Shown here piece by piece: positions 1 to 10,438 of a stretch of 64,000 bases of DNA. The position numbers and the translations under genes were made by a program. The notes under the pieces were generated by a model. It was not told where the DNA came from, made no database searches, and was given only the letters and a program-made list of their open reading frames with translations. The stretch covers positions 1,027,271 through 1,091,270 of the forward strand of contig NZ_FNGP01000001.1 in NCBI RefSeq assembly GCF_900103275.1, given 5' to 3'. This stretch comes from Tessaracoccus oleiagri. Its GTDB lineage: Bacteria; Actinomycetota; Actinomycetes; Propionibacteriales; Propionibacteriaceae. How positions within the stretch are numbered: position 1 is the first letter of the stretch; every line of letters starts with the position of its first letter.

Positions 1-1996
1 CAGCTCCCACGAGCGCACGCCGGCCGACGGCCTCACCGACGCCCAGAAGACGTACCTCAGCGAGTCCGGTCTGCGCAACGTGCTCAACGCTGCCGGCAGC
101 GACGCGGCCGTCACCGTTCCTTGGGTCAACGAGATGCAGGCCTACGTCGAGACCCTGGCGACTGCGGAGACGCCGTACGTCCCCGTGAACTTCAGCTCCG
201 ACCCCCGCTCGACCGCCGGATCCGGTGGCTACAACGCCGAGGGTGCCGACATCTCGCGCTGGCCCTCCAGCCTCGGCCTGGCGGCCACCTTCGACGCCGA
301 GCACACCAAGAACTTCGGCGAGATGGCCTCGGCCGAGTACCGGGCGCTCGGCATCACGACCGCACTCAGCCCCCAGATCGACCTCGCCACCGAGCCCCGC
401 TGGCTGCGCGTCGGCGGGACGTTCGGCGAGGACGTGGCCCAGAACACCGAGCTCGCGGCGGCCTACGTCGACGGCTTCCAGGGCACCGGGGGAGAGGACG
501 TCTGGGGCTCCGAGTCCGTCAACGCGATGATCAAGCACTGGGCCGGCGACGGGCCGGGCGAGGGCGGTCGCGAGGGCCACACGGACGCCGGCAAGTACGG
601 TGTCTACCCGGGCGGCAACTTCGACGAGCACGCCGACGGCTTCCTCGGCTCGCTCGACTCCGCGGCCGTCATGACCGCGTACTCCATCGCTCTGGACGCC
701 AACGGCGAGCCCCTGTTCGGCGAGCGCGTCGGCACCGCCTACGACAACGGGCGCATGTCCGTCCTGCGTGAGGACAACGCCTACGAGGGCGTCGTCGTCA
801 CCGACTGGGGCGTCATGAGCGGATCCAAGGACGAGGGTGCCTTCTTCGGCATGGCGTGGGGCGCCGAGGAGCTCGCTCCCGCCGAGCGGTACCTCGAGGT
901 ACTGGGCACCGGGCACGACATGTTCGGCGGCGTGAACGACGCCACCTTCCTCCTCGAGGCCGCGGAACTGTGGCAGCAGAAGTTCGAGGCGGGCGAGCTC
1001 GAGGTCGACGCGGAGACCCGCTTCCAGGAGTCGGGCGCGCGCATCCTCACGATGCTCTTCAACCCGGGCCTCTACGAGAGCGCCTTCCTCGACCCCGAGC
1101 AGTCCGCCGAGATCCTGGCCAGCGAGGACAAGGTCGAGGCCGGCTACGCCGCGCAGCTCGACTCCGTCGTGATGGTCAAGAACGACGGGGACACGATCGC
1201 CGCCGCCGAGGCAGCTGACTGGAAGGACAAGACCGTCTACATCCCGCGGTCCTTCAGCAACGGCTTCGCCAGCGCCTTCGGCCCCGGTGAGTACACCGAG
1301 GGCCCGAGCATCGACCTCGAGGTCGCGGAGCAGTACTTCGGCACCGTCATCACCGACGAGGCCGTCACCGACTCCGAGGACAAGGTCACCAGCTACACCG
1401 CGCCCGACCTCACCGACGTGGACCTCGTCCTTGTCGGCATGGACAGCCCGGACAACGGCGGCAACTTCTCCAACATCGGCCACGACCTCGAGACCGACGA
1501 GTGGTACCCGCTGTCCTTGCAGTACCGCCCCTACACGGCTGACGGCGAGAACGTCCGCAAGACGTCGATCTCGGGCGACCTGCTCGAGGACGGCACCAAG
1601 CAGAACCGCTCCTACTACGGCAACACCTCGCGCATCGCGAACGAGGCCGACCTTGACGCCTTCGAGCGGGCGGTCGCTGCGGTCGAGGCCAGCGGCAAGG
1701 ACATCCCCGTCGTGACCGTGCTGAAGGCCATCAACCCCGTCGTCCCGACGGAGTTCGAGGCCGACTCCGACGCCATCGTCGTCGGCTTCGGCACCAGCGA
1801 CCAGGCGCTCCTCGAGGTGGCGCTGGGTCTCTACGAGCCCAAGGGCCGCCTGCCGATCCAGTTCCCGGCCGACATGGACACGGTGGAGAAGCAGCTCGAG
1901 GACGTCGCGAAGGACATGACGCCCTACACCGACGCCAACGGCAACGCCTACGACTACGGCTTCGGCCTGAACTACTCCGGCCCGATCGCCGGCTGA
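1..1996 (+). CDS. Glycoside hydrolase family 3 enzyme, N-terminus outside window
   Basis: This beta-glycosidase of family GH3 probably removes glucose or xylose residues from plant-type oligosaccharides. The reading frame is open from base 2, so the gene starts left of the window and at least 664 residues are visible. The TIM-barrel domain shows a KHWAGDGPG segment (family KHFPGDG type) and VVVTDWGVM, whose Asp at 803-805 is the expected nucleophile. The second alpha/beta domain ends with GRLPIQFPADMD and a GFGLNYSGP tail. No C-terminal Fn3 domain follows, so the layout is the short GH3 form. A lipoprotein and a second GH3 gene follow on the same strand. Substrate is not decided by sequence; a signal peptide cannot be judged because the start is missing. 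Confidence 0.9.
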   Translation, partial: SSHERTPADGLTDAQKTYLSESGLRNVLNAAGSDAAVTVPWVNEMQAYVETLATAETPYVPVNFSSDPRSTAGSGGYNAEGADISRWPSSLGLAATFDAEHTKNFGEMASAEYRALGITTALSPQIDLATEPRWLRVGGTFGEDVAQNTELAAAYVDGFQGTGGEDVWGSESVNAMIKHWAGDGPGEGGREGHTDAGKYGVYPGGNFDEHADGFLGSLDSAAVMTAYSIALDANGEPLFGERVGTAYDNGRMSVLREDNAYEGVVVTDWGVMSGSKDEGAFFGMAWGAEELAPAERYLEVLGTGHDMFGGVNDATFLLEAAELWQQKFEAGELEVDAETRFQESGARILTMLFNPGLYESAFLDPEQSAEILASEDKVEAGYAAQLDSVVMVKNDGDTIAAAEAADWKDKTVYIPRSFSNGFASAFGPGEYTEGPSIDLEVAEQYFGTVITDEAVTDSEDKVTSYTAPDLTDVDLVLVGMDSPDNGGNFSNIGHDLETDEWYPLSLQYRPYTADGENVRKTSISGDLLEDGTKQNRSYYGNTSRIANEADLDAFERAVAAVEASGKDIPVVTVLKAINPVVPTEFEADSDAIVVGFGTSDQALLEVALGLYEPKGRLPIQFPADMDTVEKQLEDVAKDMTPYTDANGNAYDYGFGLNYSGPIAG

Positions 1997-2088
1997 ACAA
2001 ACCCCGGGTGGCGGGCCGGTCCCCATCGGCCCGCCACCCGCCACCGGTTCCGGGAGCAGCCCGGGGCCAGAGACGACAAGGAAACACG

Positions 2089-2499
2089 ATGAAGACCACC
2101 AAGCTTGTGACGACCGGACTCGGTCTGCTGATCACCCTGACCGGCGCGCTGGGCCTCACTGCCTGCTCGGGCGACGCCGGTTCCGCCGCCCCCGCTGCCT
2201 CCTCCTCCGCCGCCGCTGACATCGACGTGGCCGAGGACCTCGAGGTCGCCCGCCAGACCGTGCTCGAGGCCCTCGAGGACGACGACTGGAAGCAGGTCAT
2301 GCTGGCCAGCGACGTCGACGCCCCCACCGTGAAGTACGGGCTCCTCGTCATGCCCTACACCTACTCCGAGAAGACCTCCCGCGTGCAGGGGACCATCGAG
2401 GTCGACGGCGGGAACTTCACCATCGAGGCCGACTCGGCCGCCACCGGCCAGACCTGGCAGATCGACCAGGACGGCACCATCACCGAAGTGACCGAATAG
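2089..2499 (+). CDS. Small secreted lipoprotein of unknown function
   Basis: The product has 136 residues. A lipoprotein signal peptide is clear: positively charged MKTTK start, hydrophobic stretch, and lipobox LTAC with Cys at about residue 26. An Ala/Ser-rich linker follows. The mature part has alternating polar strands (RVQGTIEVDGGNFTIEADS) that suggest a small beta fold. ATG 2089 is preferred over the upstream in-frame codon at 2008 because an AAGGAAA ribosome site lies just before it and the signal peptide begins there. It sits between two GH3 genes, so it may be an accessory surface protein for glycan use, but that rests on position alone. No named family is recognised. Confidence 0.75.
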   Translation: MKTTKLVTTGLGLLITLTGALGLTACSGDAGSAAPAASSSAAADIDVAEDLEVARQTVLEALEDDDWKQVMLASDVDAPTVKYGLLVMPYTYSEKTSRVQGTIEVDGGNFTIEADSAATGQTWQIDQDGTITEVTE

Positions 2500-2547
2500 C
2501 CCCCGGTCGCGCACAATCATCAAGTCAGTGCTCGAAGGAGACAAGTA

Positions 2548-5481
2548 GTGAACGCCAGACCGCAGCAGGTCGCTGATCGCCGGAAGGCACCCATGTCGAA
2601 CAAGAGGTTCCTCTGGATCTGGATCCCGGTGCTCGCGACCGTGACGGCGCTCGTCGTCGCCGCCAACGTCGCGCTCGTCGTCGGAGGCGGCTGGGTGGAG
2701 TCCCAGCTCGGGTCGGGCACCTACACGTTCACGAACTCGGAGGAGTCCGAGGGCTGGGACACCGAGTACTACACCGCCGACTTCGCCAGCATGGACGAGG
2801 TCGACGCGGCGGCCAAGGAACTCGTCGAGGAGATCGCCGCGGGCGGCATCGTCCTCGCGAAGAACGACGGCGGTGCCCTGCCGCTCGCGTCCTCGCGACG
2901 GGTCACCATGCTGGGGCGCGCCGCGGCCGACCCCGTCTTCGGCGGTGCCGGCTCCGGCTCCGTCGACACCCGCTCCGCGGTGACCGCCCGCGGCGGCCTC
3001 GAGGGCGCCGGCTTCGAGGTCAACGAGCAGGTCTACGCGACCATCGAAGCGTTCGCCGCGGAGAACCGGCGCGGCCACATCGAGATGGACAACCCCGGCG
3101 CCTCCAGCTACAACGTCGGGGAGCTGCCCGTCGCACAGTACGAGGAGCTGCAGGGCTCCTTCCAGGACTTCTCGGACGCCGCGATCGTTTTCATCGGCCG
3201 CCCGGGTGGCGAGGGCGGCGACCTCACCCGCGACATGTCCGGGTGGGACGACAACGCGGCCGAAGGCCAGCACCAGCTGGAGCTCAACCAGGACGAGCGC
3301 GACCTGATCGCGCTCGCGAAGTCGTCGTTCGACACGGTCGTGGTGGTCGTCAACGCCTCGACCACCATCGAGATGGGCGACCTCCAGGACGACCCGGGGG
3401 TCGACGCGATCCTGCTCGCGGGCTCGCCCGGCGCCAGCGGCTTCTCCGCCCTCGGCGGGATCCTCGCCGGTGACGTGAACCCGTCCGGCCGCACGGCCGA
3501 CGTGTGGGCCGCCGACTTCACCAAGGACCCGACCTACGCCAACTTCGGTGACTTCATCTACTCCAACATCGAGGCCTCGTTCCCGGTCTCCGCGGTGGAG
3601 CGCGCCACCTCGAACGCGACGCTGACCTCCGACGCCCCCTTCGTGAACTACGCCGAGGGCATCTACATCGGCTACCGCTACTACGAGACCGCCGCGGCGG
3701 AGGGATTCATCGACTACGACGACGCCGTGGTCTACCCCTTCGGCTACGGCCTGAGCTACACGGACTTCGCATGGCGGGTCGTTTCCTCCGAGGCGAGCGA
3801 AGTCGACGGCACCATCAAGGTCGACGTCGAGGTCACCAACACCGGCGACGTGCCGGGACGCGACGTCGTCGAGCTCTACTACTCCGCCCCGTACACCCCG
3901 GGCGGCATCGAGAAGTCCGACGTCGTGCTGGGTGACTTCGCCAAGACCGGCCTGATCGAGCCCGGCAGCTCTGAGACGCTCACGCTGGAGCTCGCCGTCG
4001 AGGACATGGCGTCCTACGACCACCTCGAACAGCGCGCCTACGTCCTTGAGGGTGGGGAGTACGAGATCACGCTGCGCACCGACTCGCACACGGTGGCAGA
4101 TGGCGTCGAGCCCATCACCTACACGGTGGCGGACGACGTCGTGTACTCGGGTGACGACCACCGCTCCACCGACCTGGTTGAGGTGACGAACCAGTTCGAC
4201 GACGTGTCGGCCCAGTTCACCGCCGAGCCGCAGGACGGCAAGATCCTCTCGCTCTCGCGGGCGGACTTCGCCGGGACCTTCCCCACCGCCCCCTCCGAGG
4301 CCCAGTACGTGGCCGACGACGCGGTCGTCGCAGGGTTCACCCCGTGGGACCACGAGGCCGCCGCCGACGAGTTCGAGGGCGAAGCGCCGGAGACGGGGGA
4401 GGGATCCGACCTGACGCTCATCGACATGCGGGGCCTCGCCAAGGACGACCCGAAGTGGGCCGAACTGATGGACTCCCTCACCGTGGGGGAGATGACCGAC
4501 CTGCTGCTGAACGGCGCCTACCAGACCGCCGGCATCGGCTCGATCGCCAAGCCGCAGACCCTGGAGCCGGACGGCCCCGCGGGCTTCTCCTCGTTCATCA
4601 ACTCCTCCATCAACGGCGTCGCCTACCCGTCGCAGTTCCTGATTGCCCAGACCTGGGACGTGGAACTGGGCACCGAGATGGGTCGCATGCTCGGCAACGA
4701 GGCGCTCCACAAGGGCATCAACGGCTGGTACGCCCCCGCGGCGAACCTGCACCGCTCCCCCTTCGGCGGCCGCAACTTCGAGTACTACTCGGAGGATCCG
4801 CTGCTCTCGGGCGCGATGCTCACCTCGGTGGCCAACGGGGTCGCGGAGAAGGGCGTCTACACGATGCTGAAGCACTTCGCGCTCAACGAGCAGGAGACCA
4901 ACCGCGTCAACAACGGCATCGCCACCTGGGCGACCGAGCAGACCATCCGTGAGCTGTATCTCAAGCCGTTCGAGATGGCGGTGAAGAACATCACGATGGA
5001 CGTCCCGTACATCTCCGACGGCAACCGCACCGACACCACCATCGGCGCGGCGGGCATCATGAGCTCGTTCAACCGCATCGGCACCACGTGGGCCGGTGGC
5101 TCGGAGGCGCTGATGACCAACGTGCTCCGCGACGAATGGGGCTTCCAGGGCTTCGCCATCTCGGACTTCAACCTGTACCCGTACATGAACCCCAACCAGA
5201 GCATCAGCGCGGGCACCGACTTGACTCTGACGTTCCAGCCGTCGAAGTCCTTCGAGGACACGAAGTCGGCCAAAGCCGTCACGGACATCCGCAACGCCAC
5301 CCACAACATCCTCTACACGGTGGCGAACTCCAACGCGATGAACGGGTTGGCTCCCGGCGCCACGGTCTCGTACACCCCGCCCACCTGGGTGTACGTGCAG
5401 TACGCCGTCTCGGCGGCGCTCGGCGCGCTGGTGCTGCTGGGTGGATTCCTGGTGTGGCGACGGGTCCGCCGCCACGGCTGA
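2548..5481 (+). CDS. Membrane-anchored GH3 enzyme with permuted domain order
   Basis: The product is a 977-residue GH3 beta-glycosidase with the two catalytic domains in reversed order. Residues about 20-46 are a membrane segment. The usual C-terminal alpha/beta domain comes next (about 85-340), then GYGLSYTDF near residue 400 and an Fn3-like domain. Only after a linker does the TIM barrel appear (about 630-940), with EPDGPAGF, HRSPFGGRNFEYYSEDP, KHFALNEQE and the nucleophile in AISDFN (D873). Residues about 947-970 form a second membrane helix followed by RRVRRHG. GTG 2548 is chosen because GAAGGAG lies 7 bases upstream. Reversed GH3 enzymes are known from Ruminococcus and Butyrivibrio. The catalytic domains probably face outside, held at both ends. 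Substrate unknown. Confidence 0.88.
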   Translation: MNARPQQVADRRKAPMSNKRFLWIWIPVLATVTALVVAANVALVVGGGWVESQLGSGTYTFTNSEESEGWDTEYYTADFASMDEVDAAAKELVEEIAAGGIVLAKNDGGALPLASSRRVTMLGRAAADPVFGGAGSGSVDTRSAVTARGGLEGAGFEVNEQVYATIEAFAAENRRGHIEMDNPGASSYNVGELPVAQYEELQGSFQDFSDAAIVFIGRPGGEGGDLTRDMSGWDDNAAEGQHQLELNQDERDLIALAKSSFDTVVVVVNASTTIEMGDLQDDPGVDAILLAGSPGASGFSALGGILAGDVNPSGRTADVWAADFTKDPTYANFGDFIYSNIEASFPVSAVERATSNATLTSDAPFVNYAEGIYIGYRYYETAAAEGFIDYDDAVVYPFGYGLSYTDFAWRVVSSEASEVDGTIKVDVEVTNTGDVPGRDVVELYYSAPYTPGGIEKSDVVLGDFAKTGLIEPGSSETLTLELAVEDMASYDHLEQRAYVLEGGEYEITLRTDSHTVADGVEPITYTVADDVVYSGDDHRSTDLVEVTNQFDDVSAQFTAEPQDGKILSLSRADFAGTFPTAPSEAQYVADDAVVAGFTPWDHEAAADEFEGEAPETGEGSDLTLIDMRGLAKDDPKWAELMDSLTVGEMTDLLLNGAYQTAGIGSIAKPQTLEPDGPAGFSSFINSSINGVAYPSQFLIAQTWDVELGTEMGRMLGNEALHKGINGWYAPAANLHRSPFGGRNFEYYSEDPLLSGAMLTSVANGVAEKGVYTMLKHFALNEQETNRVNNGIATWATEQTIRELYLKPFEMAVKNITMDVPYISDGNRTDTTIGAAGIMSSFNRIGTTWAGGSEALMTNVLRDEWGFQGFAISDFNLYPYMNPNQSISAGTDLTLTFQPSKSFEDTKSAKAVTDIRNATHNILYTVANSNAMNGLAPGATVSYTPPTWVYVQYAVSAALGALVLLGGFLVWRRVRRHG

Positions 5482-5503
5482 CCACTGGCTCGTCCACGAC
5501 CCA

Positions 5504-5534
5504 CTGCGGGCCCCGCTTCAGGCGGGGCCCGCAG
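5504..5534. terminator. Bidirectional intrinsic terminator
   Basis: A perfect 13-bp stem (5504-5516 with 5522-5534, arm CTGCGGGCCCCGC) closes a TTCAG loop. It lies between the convergent ends of the permuted GH3 gene and glf. There is no long U tract, as is common in high-GC actinobacteria. Confidence 0.75.
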
Positions 5535-5546
5535 CGTCGTCTCCGC

Positions 5547-6704
<1,158 letters not shown>

Positions 6705-6773
6705 TCAGCCAAGGCTACCAGCGTGGCCGGGATGCCGATTGGTAAAGTTGGCTCGCCAGTGAGGAGGGCCGCG

Positions 6774-7487
6774 ATGATCACCATCGGCGTCGTCGACGAC
6801 CAGAGGGAGAGCCGCCACCTACTCATGTCCTACCTCGCGAGGTACGAGTTCGAGCACGGGGTCCAGTTCAAGGTGGAGGAGTTCGCCGACGGGTCGGAGC
6901 TCACCGCCGCCTATCGTCCGCGGTTCGACATCATCTTCCTCGACGTCCAGATGGACAACCTCGATGGCTTCGCGACCGCCCGCCTGATCCGGGAGGTCGA
7001 CCCCGGAGTGATCCTCATCTTCGTCACGAACATGGCGCAGTTCGCGATCAAGGGCTACGAGGTGGACGCGCTCAGCTACCTGCTGAAGCCGGTGCCCTGG
7101 TTCGCGTTCTCGCAGGAACTGAAGCGGTCGCTCGAGCGGCTCGACAAGGCTCGCGACGACCACATCCTGCTCACCGTCGGCGGGGAGATGTTGCGGGTGG
7201 ACCTGGCGGACGTCGTCTACATCGAGAGCATCAAGCACCGGCTGGTGTTCCACACCCGGGAGGGCAAGCTGTCGATGCTCGGCACGCTGAAGGAGATGGC
7301 GGCGCAGCTCGAGCCCCGGGGCTTCTACCGATCCAACAGCTTCCTGCTGGTCAACCTGCGGCACGTGGAGGGGTTCAGCGGCGGGGAGTCGAGGCACACC
7401 GGCGGCATCTCCCTGCCCGTGAGCCGGGCGCGCAAGAAGCCCTTCCTCGAGGCGCTGACCGACTACTTCGGCGGGAACCCGGCATGA
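6774..7487 (+). CDS. LytTR-family response regulator (AgrA/ComE type)
   Basis: The protein has 237 residues with a receiver domain (about 1-120, phospho-acceptor D57 in IIFLDVQMDN, acidic pair VVDD near residue 8, conserved Lys in LLKPV) and a C-terminal LytTR DNA-binding domain (about 140-235, with VVYIESIKHRLVFHT, FYRSNSFLLVNL and SLPVSRARKK). Such regulators bind direct repeats in promoters and often control secreted or surface functions. ATG 6774 follows GAGGAGGG, and an in-frame extension to 6609 would run into the glf promoter. The stop overlaps the start of the next gene, a GHKL sensor kinase, by four bases (ATGA), so the two are translationally coupled. Confidence 0.93.
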   Translation: MITIGVVDDQRESRHLLMSYLARYEFEHGVQFKVEEFADGSELTAAYRPRFDIIFLDVQMDNLDGFATARLIREVDPGVILIFVTNMAQFAIKGYEVDALSYLLKPVPWFAFSQELKRSLERLDKARDDHILLTVGGEMLRVDLADVVYIESIKHRLVFHTREGKLSMLGTLKEMAAQLEPRGFYRSNSFLLVNLRHVEGFSGGESRHTGGISLPVSRARKKPFLEALTDYFGGNPA

Positions 7488-8785
7488 CGGAGATCCTGCC
7501 CAACATCCCGCGGGCGGTCACCGGGCTCGCCGAGTGGCTCGCCTGCGTCGTCTACATCGTGGTGCTGCCCCGGCGCTGGGGCGTCGTCGGGACCGTGGTG
7601 ACGGTCGCCGGCGGCCTGGTCCTGCTCGTCGGCGTGCAGCTGTTCGCCGGCACGCTGCCCCAGTACCTGTGGACGCTCGGCATGGGGCTCGCCGCCACCA
7701 GCATGCTGGCGTTCGTCGCCGTCGCGACGACGGTGAACCTCCGCGACGCGGGCTACGTGACGGCGCGCGCGTTCGTGCTCGCCGAACTGGTGGCGTCGCT
7801 GGAGTGGCAGATCCACACGTTCTACTTCCACCCCGAGCCCGGCGTCACGACCCTGTTCCCGACGCTGGCGCTGCTGGCTTTCTACGCCGGTGCCTTCGGT
7901 GCTGCGCACATGCTCGAGCGACGGCACTTCGACTCCACTGCACCTGCGGTCGGGCCGCGAATGCTGGCGATCGCTGCGGCGATGGCGCTGGGGACGTTCG
8001 CGCTCAGCAACCTGAGCTTCGTCACGCCCAACACCCCCTTCAGCGGCGAGCTCTCCCGTGAGGTGTTCTACATCCGCACGCTCGTGGACCTGGCCGGCTA
8101 CATCGCCCTCTACGCGCAGCACGAGCAACTGCGGAAGCAGCGGGCCGACCTCGAGGTGGCCGCGATGGACGCGGTGCTGCGTACGCAGCACGACCAGTAC
8201 CTGGCGGCCAAGCGCGACATCGAGGCGGTGAGCCGCGCCTCCCATGACCTCAAGCACCACCTCGCGGTCATCCGGGCGGAACTGGACCCGGAGCGCCGCG
8301 GGAGGCAACTGGACGCGCTGGAGGAGACCCTGGACGAGTTCGGGGCCGCGTTCGACACCGGCAACCCCGTGCTGGACACCGTCCTGACATCCAAAGCGCG
8401 CTACTGCCGTTCCCGGGGGATCAACTTCACCGCCGTCGCCGACGGGGCGGCGCTCGGGTTCGTCGACGTGATGGACTTGGCGAGCATCTGCGGCAACGCG
8501 TTGGACAACGCCATCGAGTCCGTCCTGCGGCTGCGCGACCCGGAGCAGCGGCTGATCCGGGTCGCGGTGTTCAACCAGGCACGGTTCGTCGTGATGAAGT
8601 TCGAGAACTACTTCGACGGGGAACTGCGCTACGAGGAGGGCGAGCTCGCCACCCGGAAGACGGGCGACATGCACGGCCTCGGACTCAAGAGCATCCGGCA
8701 CGCGGCGGAGAAGTACGGCGGCGAGGCGACGTTCTCCGGTCGGGAGAACTGGTTCACCCTGACCGTGCTGCTCCCGATCAGTTGA
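7484..8785 (+). CDS. GHKL-type sensor histidine kinase (AgrC-like)
   Basis: The product is a 433-residue membrane kinase. The N-terminal half has about six hydrophobic segments and little extracellular sequence, as in AgrC-type peptide sensors. A coiled linker leads to the phospho-acceptor H254 in RASHDLKHHL, then a GHKL ATPase with ICGNALDNAIESVL (N box) and MHGLGLKSIRHAAEKYGG (G box). It should phosphorylate the LytTR regulator encoded just upstream. No AgrD/AgrB-like peptide or processing gene is visible nearby, so the signal is unknown. Its end overlaps the convergent glycosyltransferase gene by 8 bases. Confidence 0.92.
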   Translation: MTEILPNIPRAVTGLAEWLACVVYIVVLPRRWGVVGTVVTVAGGLVLLVGVQLFAGTLPQYLWTLGMGLAATSMLAFVAVATTVNLRDAGYVTARAFVLAELVASLEWQIHTFYFHPEPGVTTLFPTLALLAFYAGAFGAAHMLERRHFDSTAPAVGPRMLAIAAAMALGTFALSNLSFVTPNTPFSGELSREVFYIRTLVDLAGYIALYAQHEQLRKQRADLEVAAMDAVLRTQHDQYLAAKRDIEAVSRASHDLKHHLAVIRAELDPERRGRQLDALEETLDEFGAAFDTGNPVLDTVLTSKARYCRSRGINFTAVADGAALGFVDVMDLASICGNALDNAIESVLRLRDPEQRLIRVAVFNQARFVVMKFENYFDGELRYEEGELATRKTGDMHGLGLKSIRHAAEKYGGEATFSGRENWFTLTVLLPIS

Positions 8786-9782
8786 AGCCGACGACCGACT
8801 GGGCCAGGCGGTAGGCGAGCACCGAGATCGTTCGTCCAGGCCTGCCCGGGAGGTTGACCAGCCGGCCGATGCTGCTGCGGCGCAGCCGCTGGTGCGCCGG
8901 GGCGTGGGCGGCGCGCAGGTCACGCCACAGCTCACGCTTCTGCTGCAGGTGCTCCGGGCGGCCCGCGCGGATCAGCATGATCGACGAGACGGCGCACACG
9001 AGCCCCAGGTAGTGCACCTGGTATCGGTGCAGGGCGCTCGGCGTGGCGCCCGCGGGGGGCAGCGCATGGATCATCGCGCGGTTCACCCGCAGCTGTTGGT
9101 CGAGTCGTTTCAGCATCACGGCCTCGTTGACCGACTGGTCCGAGCGGCCGATGTGGTAGCGGTACAGGTCGACGTCGAGGTAGAAGAGCCGGGACACGTA
9201 CGGCAGGGGGAGGAACGCATAGAGGTTGTCGACGTAGAACGTGTGCTCGGGCAGGCGGAGGCCGGAGTTGCGCAGCACCGCCGTGCGATACGTGAGCGCG
9301 TGCATCAGCATGCCCTGGTCGGGGCGGAACCGGCCCACCTCCTGCCATCCGAACTCACGACCGACGGGCAGCGTCGAGCGGTACCGCATGGCGTGGCAGT
9401 GGGCCTTGCCCTCCTTCTCGTAGACGAAGTTGCTGACTACCAGGTCCAATCGGTCCTGGCCACGGAGAACCCCGAGCAGCGCAGTCAGCGCCCCGCGATC
9501 GAGCCAGTCGTCACTGTCCACCACTCGGAAGTAGCGCCCGGTGGCCGCGTCGAGGCCCGCGTTGACCGCTGAGCCATGGCCGCCGTTGGGCTTGTCCACG
9601 ACGCGGACCGCTCCGGGGTGTTGTGCAGCGTAGCGGTGCGCGATGGCGGAGGTGTCGTCGCTGGAGCCGTCGTTGACGACGATGACCTCGAGGTCGTCGT
9701 CCTGCGGCAGCATCGAGTCGAGGCAACGGTGGAGGTAGGCCGCCGAGTTGTAGCTCGGCACCGCCAGGGTCAGCGTCTTCAT
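8778..9782 (-). CDS. Family 2 glycosyltransferase
   Basis: The 334-residue protein opens with LTLAVPSYNSAAYLHRCLDS and has EVIVVNDGSSDDT and the metal-binding VVDSDDWLD, the hallmarks of a GT-A fold GT2 enzyme that uses a nucleotide sugar. NGGHGSAVNAGL is also conserved. No strong membrane helix is seen, so it is probably cytoplasmic or peripheral. It is the last gene of a GH3-GtrA-GT2 run, 11 bases after the GtrA-like gene, with AGAGGAG before the ATG. GtrA-type proteins often work with GT2 enzymes that load a polyprenyl carrier, so surface glycan decoration is likely. Donor and acceptor are unknown. Confidence 0.9.
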   Translation of the reverse strand: MKTLTLAVPSYNSAAYLHRCLDSMLPQDDDLEVIVVNDGSSDDTSAIAHRYAAQHPGAVRVVDKPNGGHGSAVNAGLDAATGRYFRVVDSDDWLDRGALTALLGVLRGQDRLDLVVSNFVYEKEGKAHCHAMRYRSTLPVGREFGWQEVGRFRPDQGMLMHALTYRTAVLRNSGLRLPEHTFYVDNLYAFLPLPYVSRLFYLDVDLYRYHIGRSDQSVNEAVMLKRLDQQLRVNRAMIHALPPAGATPSALHRYQVHYLGLVCAVSSIMLIRAGRPEHLQQKRELWRDLRAAHAPAHQRLRRSSIGRLVNLPGRPGRTISVLAYRLAQSVVGFN

Positions 9783-9793
9783 CGGAGCTCCTC

Positions 9794-10417
9794 TCAGGCA
9801 GCCTGCTCGGCGGGGACTTCCTCCGCGGGCACCGGCTCCTGGCGGAAGATGACCTTGAAGATGGGGTAGAAGACCCAGAACGAGATCGCGGCGTTGATGA
9901 TCATCGTGACGACGTCAGCGGCGGTCTCGCCCGTCTGGCCCCAGCCCAGGGTGTCGATCAGGAACGTGTAGATCGGGGCCTTGTAGAAGCCCTGCGCGGC
10001 CGCGGCCACGAGCGTGATGACCACGTAGGCCACCAGGTACCAGAAGGCGGCCCGCCACACGCTCGTGTTGGACTTGAAGGTGATGTTGCGCTGGGCGAAG
10101 AAGTTGATCACCTGCGCGATGCCGATGGCGAGCTGCACCGCCAGGAAGTACGCCAGGCCGCCGCCGCCGTCGGGCAGCGGACCCGCGGCGTAGTCGAAGA
10201 TGAAGTACTGCGACCCGTCCACGTTCGACCCCACCGGCCAGACCTGGAAGTTGGTGTCGATCAGCGACGTCCGGGCGAAGATCGCCCGGAACACCGGCAT
10301 GACGACGATCTGCAGCACGGTCACCCCATTGCTGAGGATGAAGAACATGAGGAACTTCGACAGCTCCGGGCGGCGCTCGCTGAAGCGGCTCCACATCGTG
10401 CGGACCTTCGTGAACAT
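9794..10417 (-). CDS. GtrA-like four-helix membrane protein
   Basis: This 207-residue protein belongs by appearance to the GtrA/DPMS family, which moves or handles polyprenyl-linked sugars across the membrane. Segments ELSKFLMFFILSNGVTVLQI, AYFLAVQLAIGIAQVINFFA, FWYLVAYVVITLVAAA and MIINAAISFWVFYPIF are the four helices. NFFAQRNITFKS is the conserved cytoplasmic loop. An unusually long periplasmic loop (about residues 45-85) sits between helices 1 and 2, longer than in typical 120-150-residue GtrA proteins. AAGGAG lies 10 bases before ATG 10417. It is flanked in one operon by a cytoplasmic GH3 gene and the GT2 gene. Confidence 0.82.
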   Translation of the reverse strand: MFTKVRTMWSRFSERRPELSKFLMFFILSNGVTVLQIVVMPVFRAIFARTSLIDTNFQVWPVGSNVDGSQYFIFDYAAGPLPDGGGGLAYFLAVQLAIGIAQVINFFAQRNITFKSNTSVWRAAFWYLVAYVVITLVAAAAQGFYKAPIYTFLIDTLGWGQTGETAADVVTMIINAAISFWVFYPIFKVIFRQEPVPAEEVPAEQAA

Positions 10418-10438
10418 GGGCGGGTTGCTCCTTGTGGA

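Noticed and set aside
1972..5475. A 1167-codon open frame on the minus strand
   Set aside because: It is antisense to the GH3 gene and has the low-complexity Val/Gly/Asp/Arg composition of shadow frames in high-GC DNA, with no domain.
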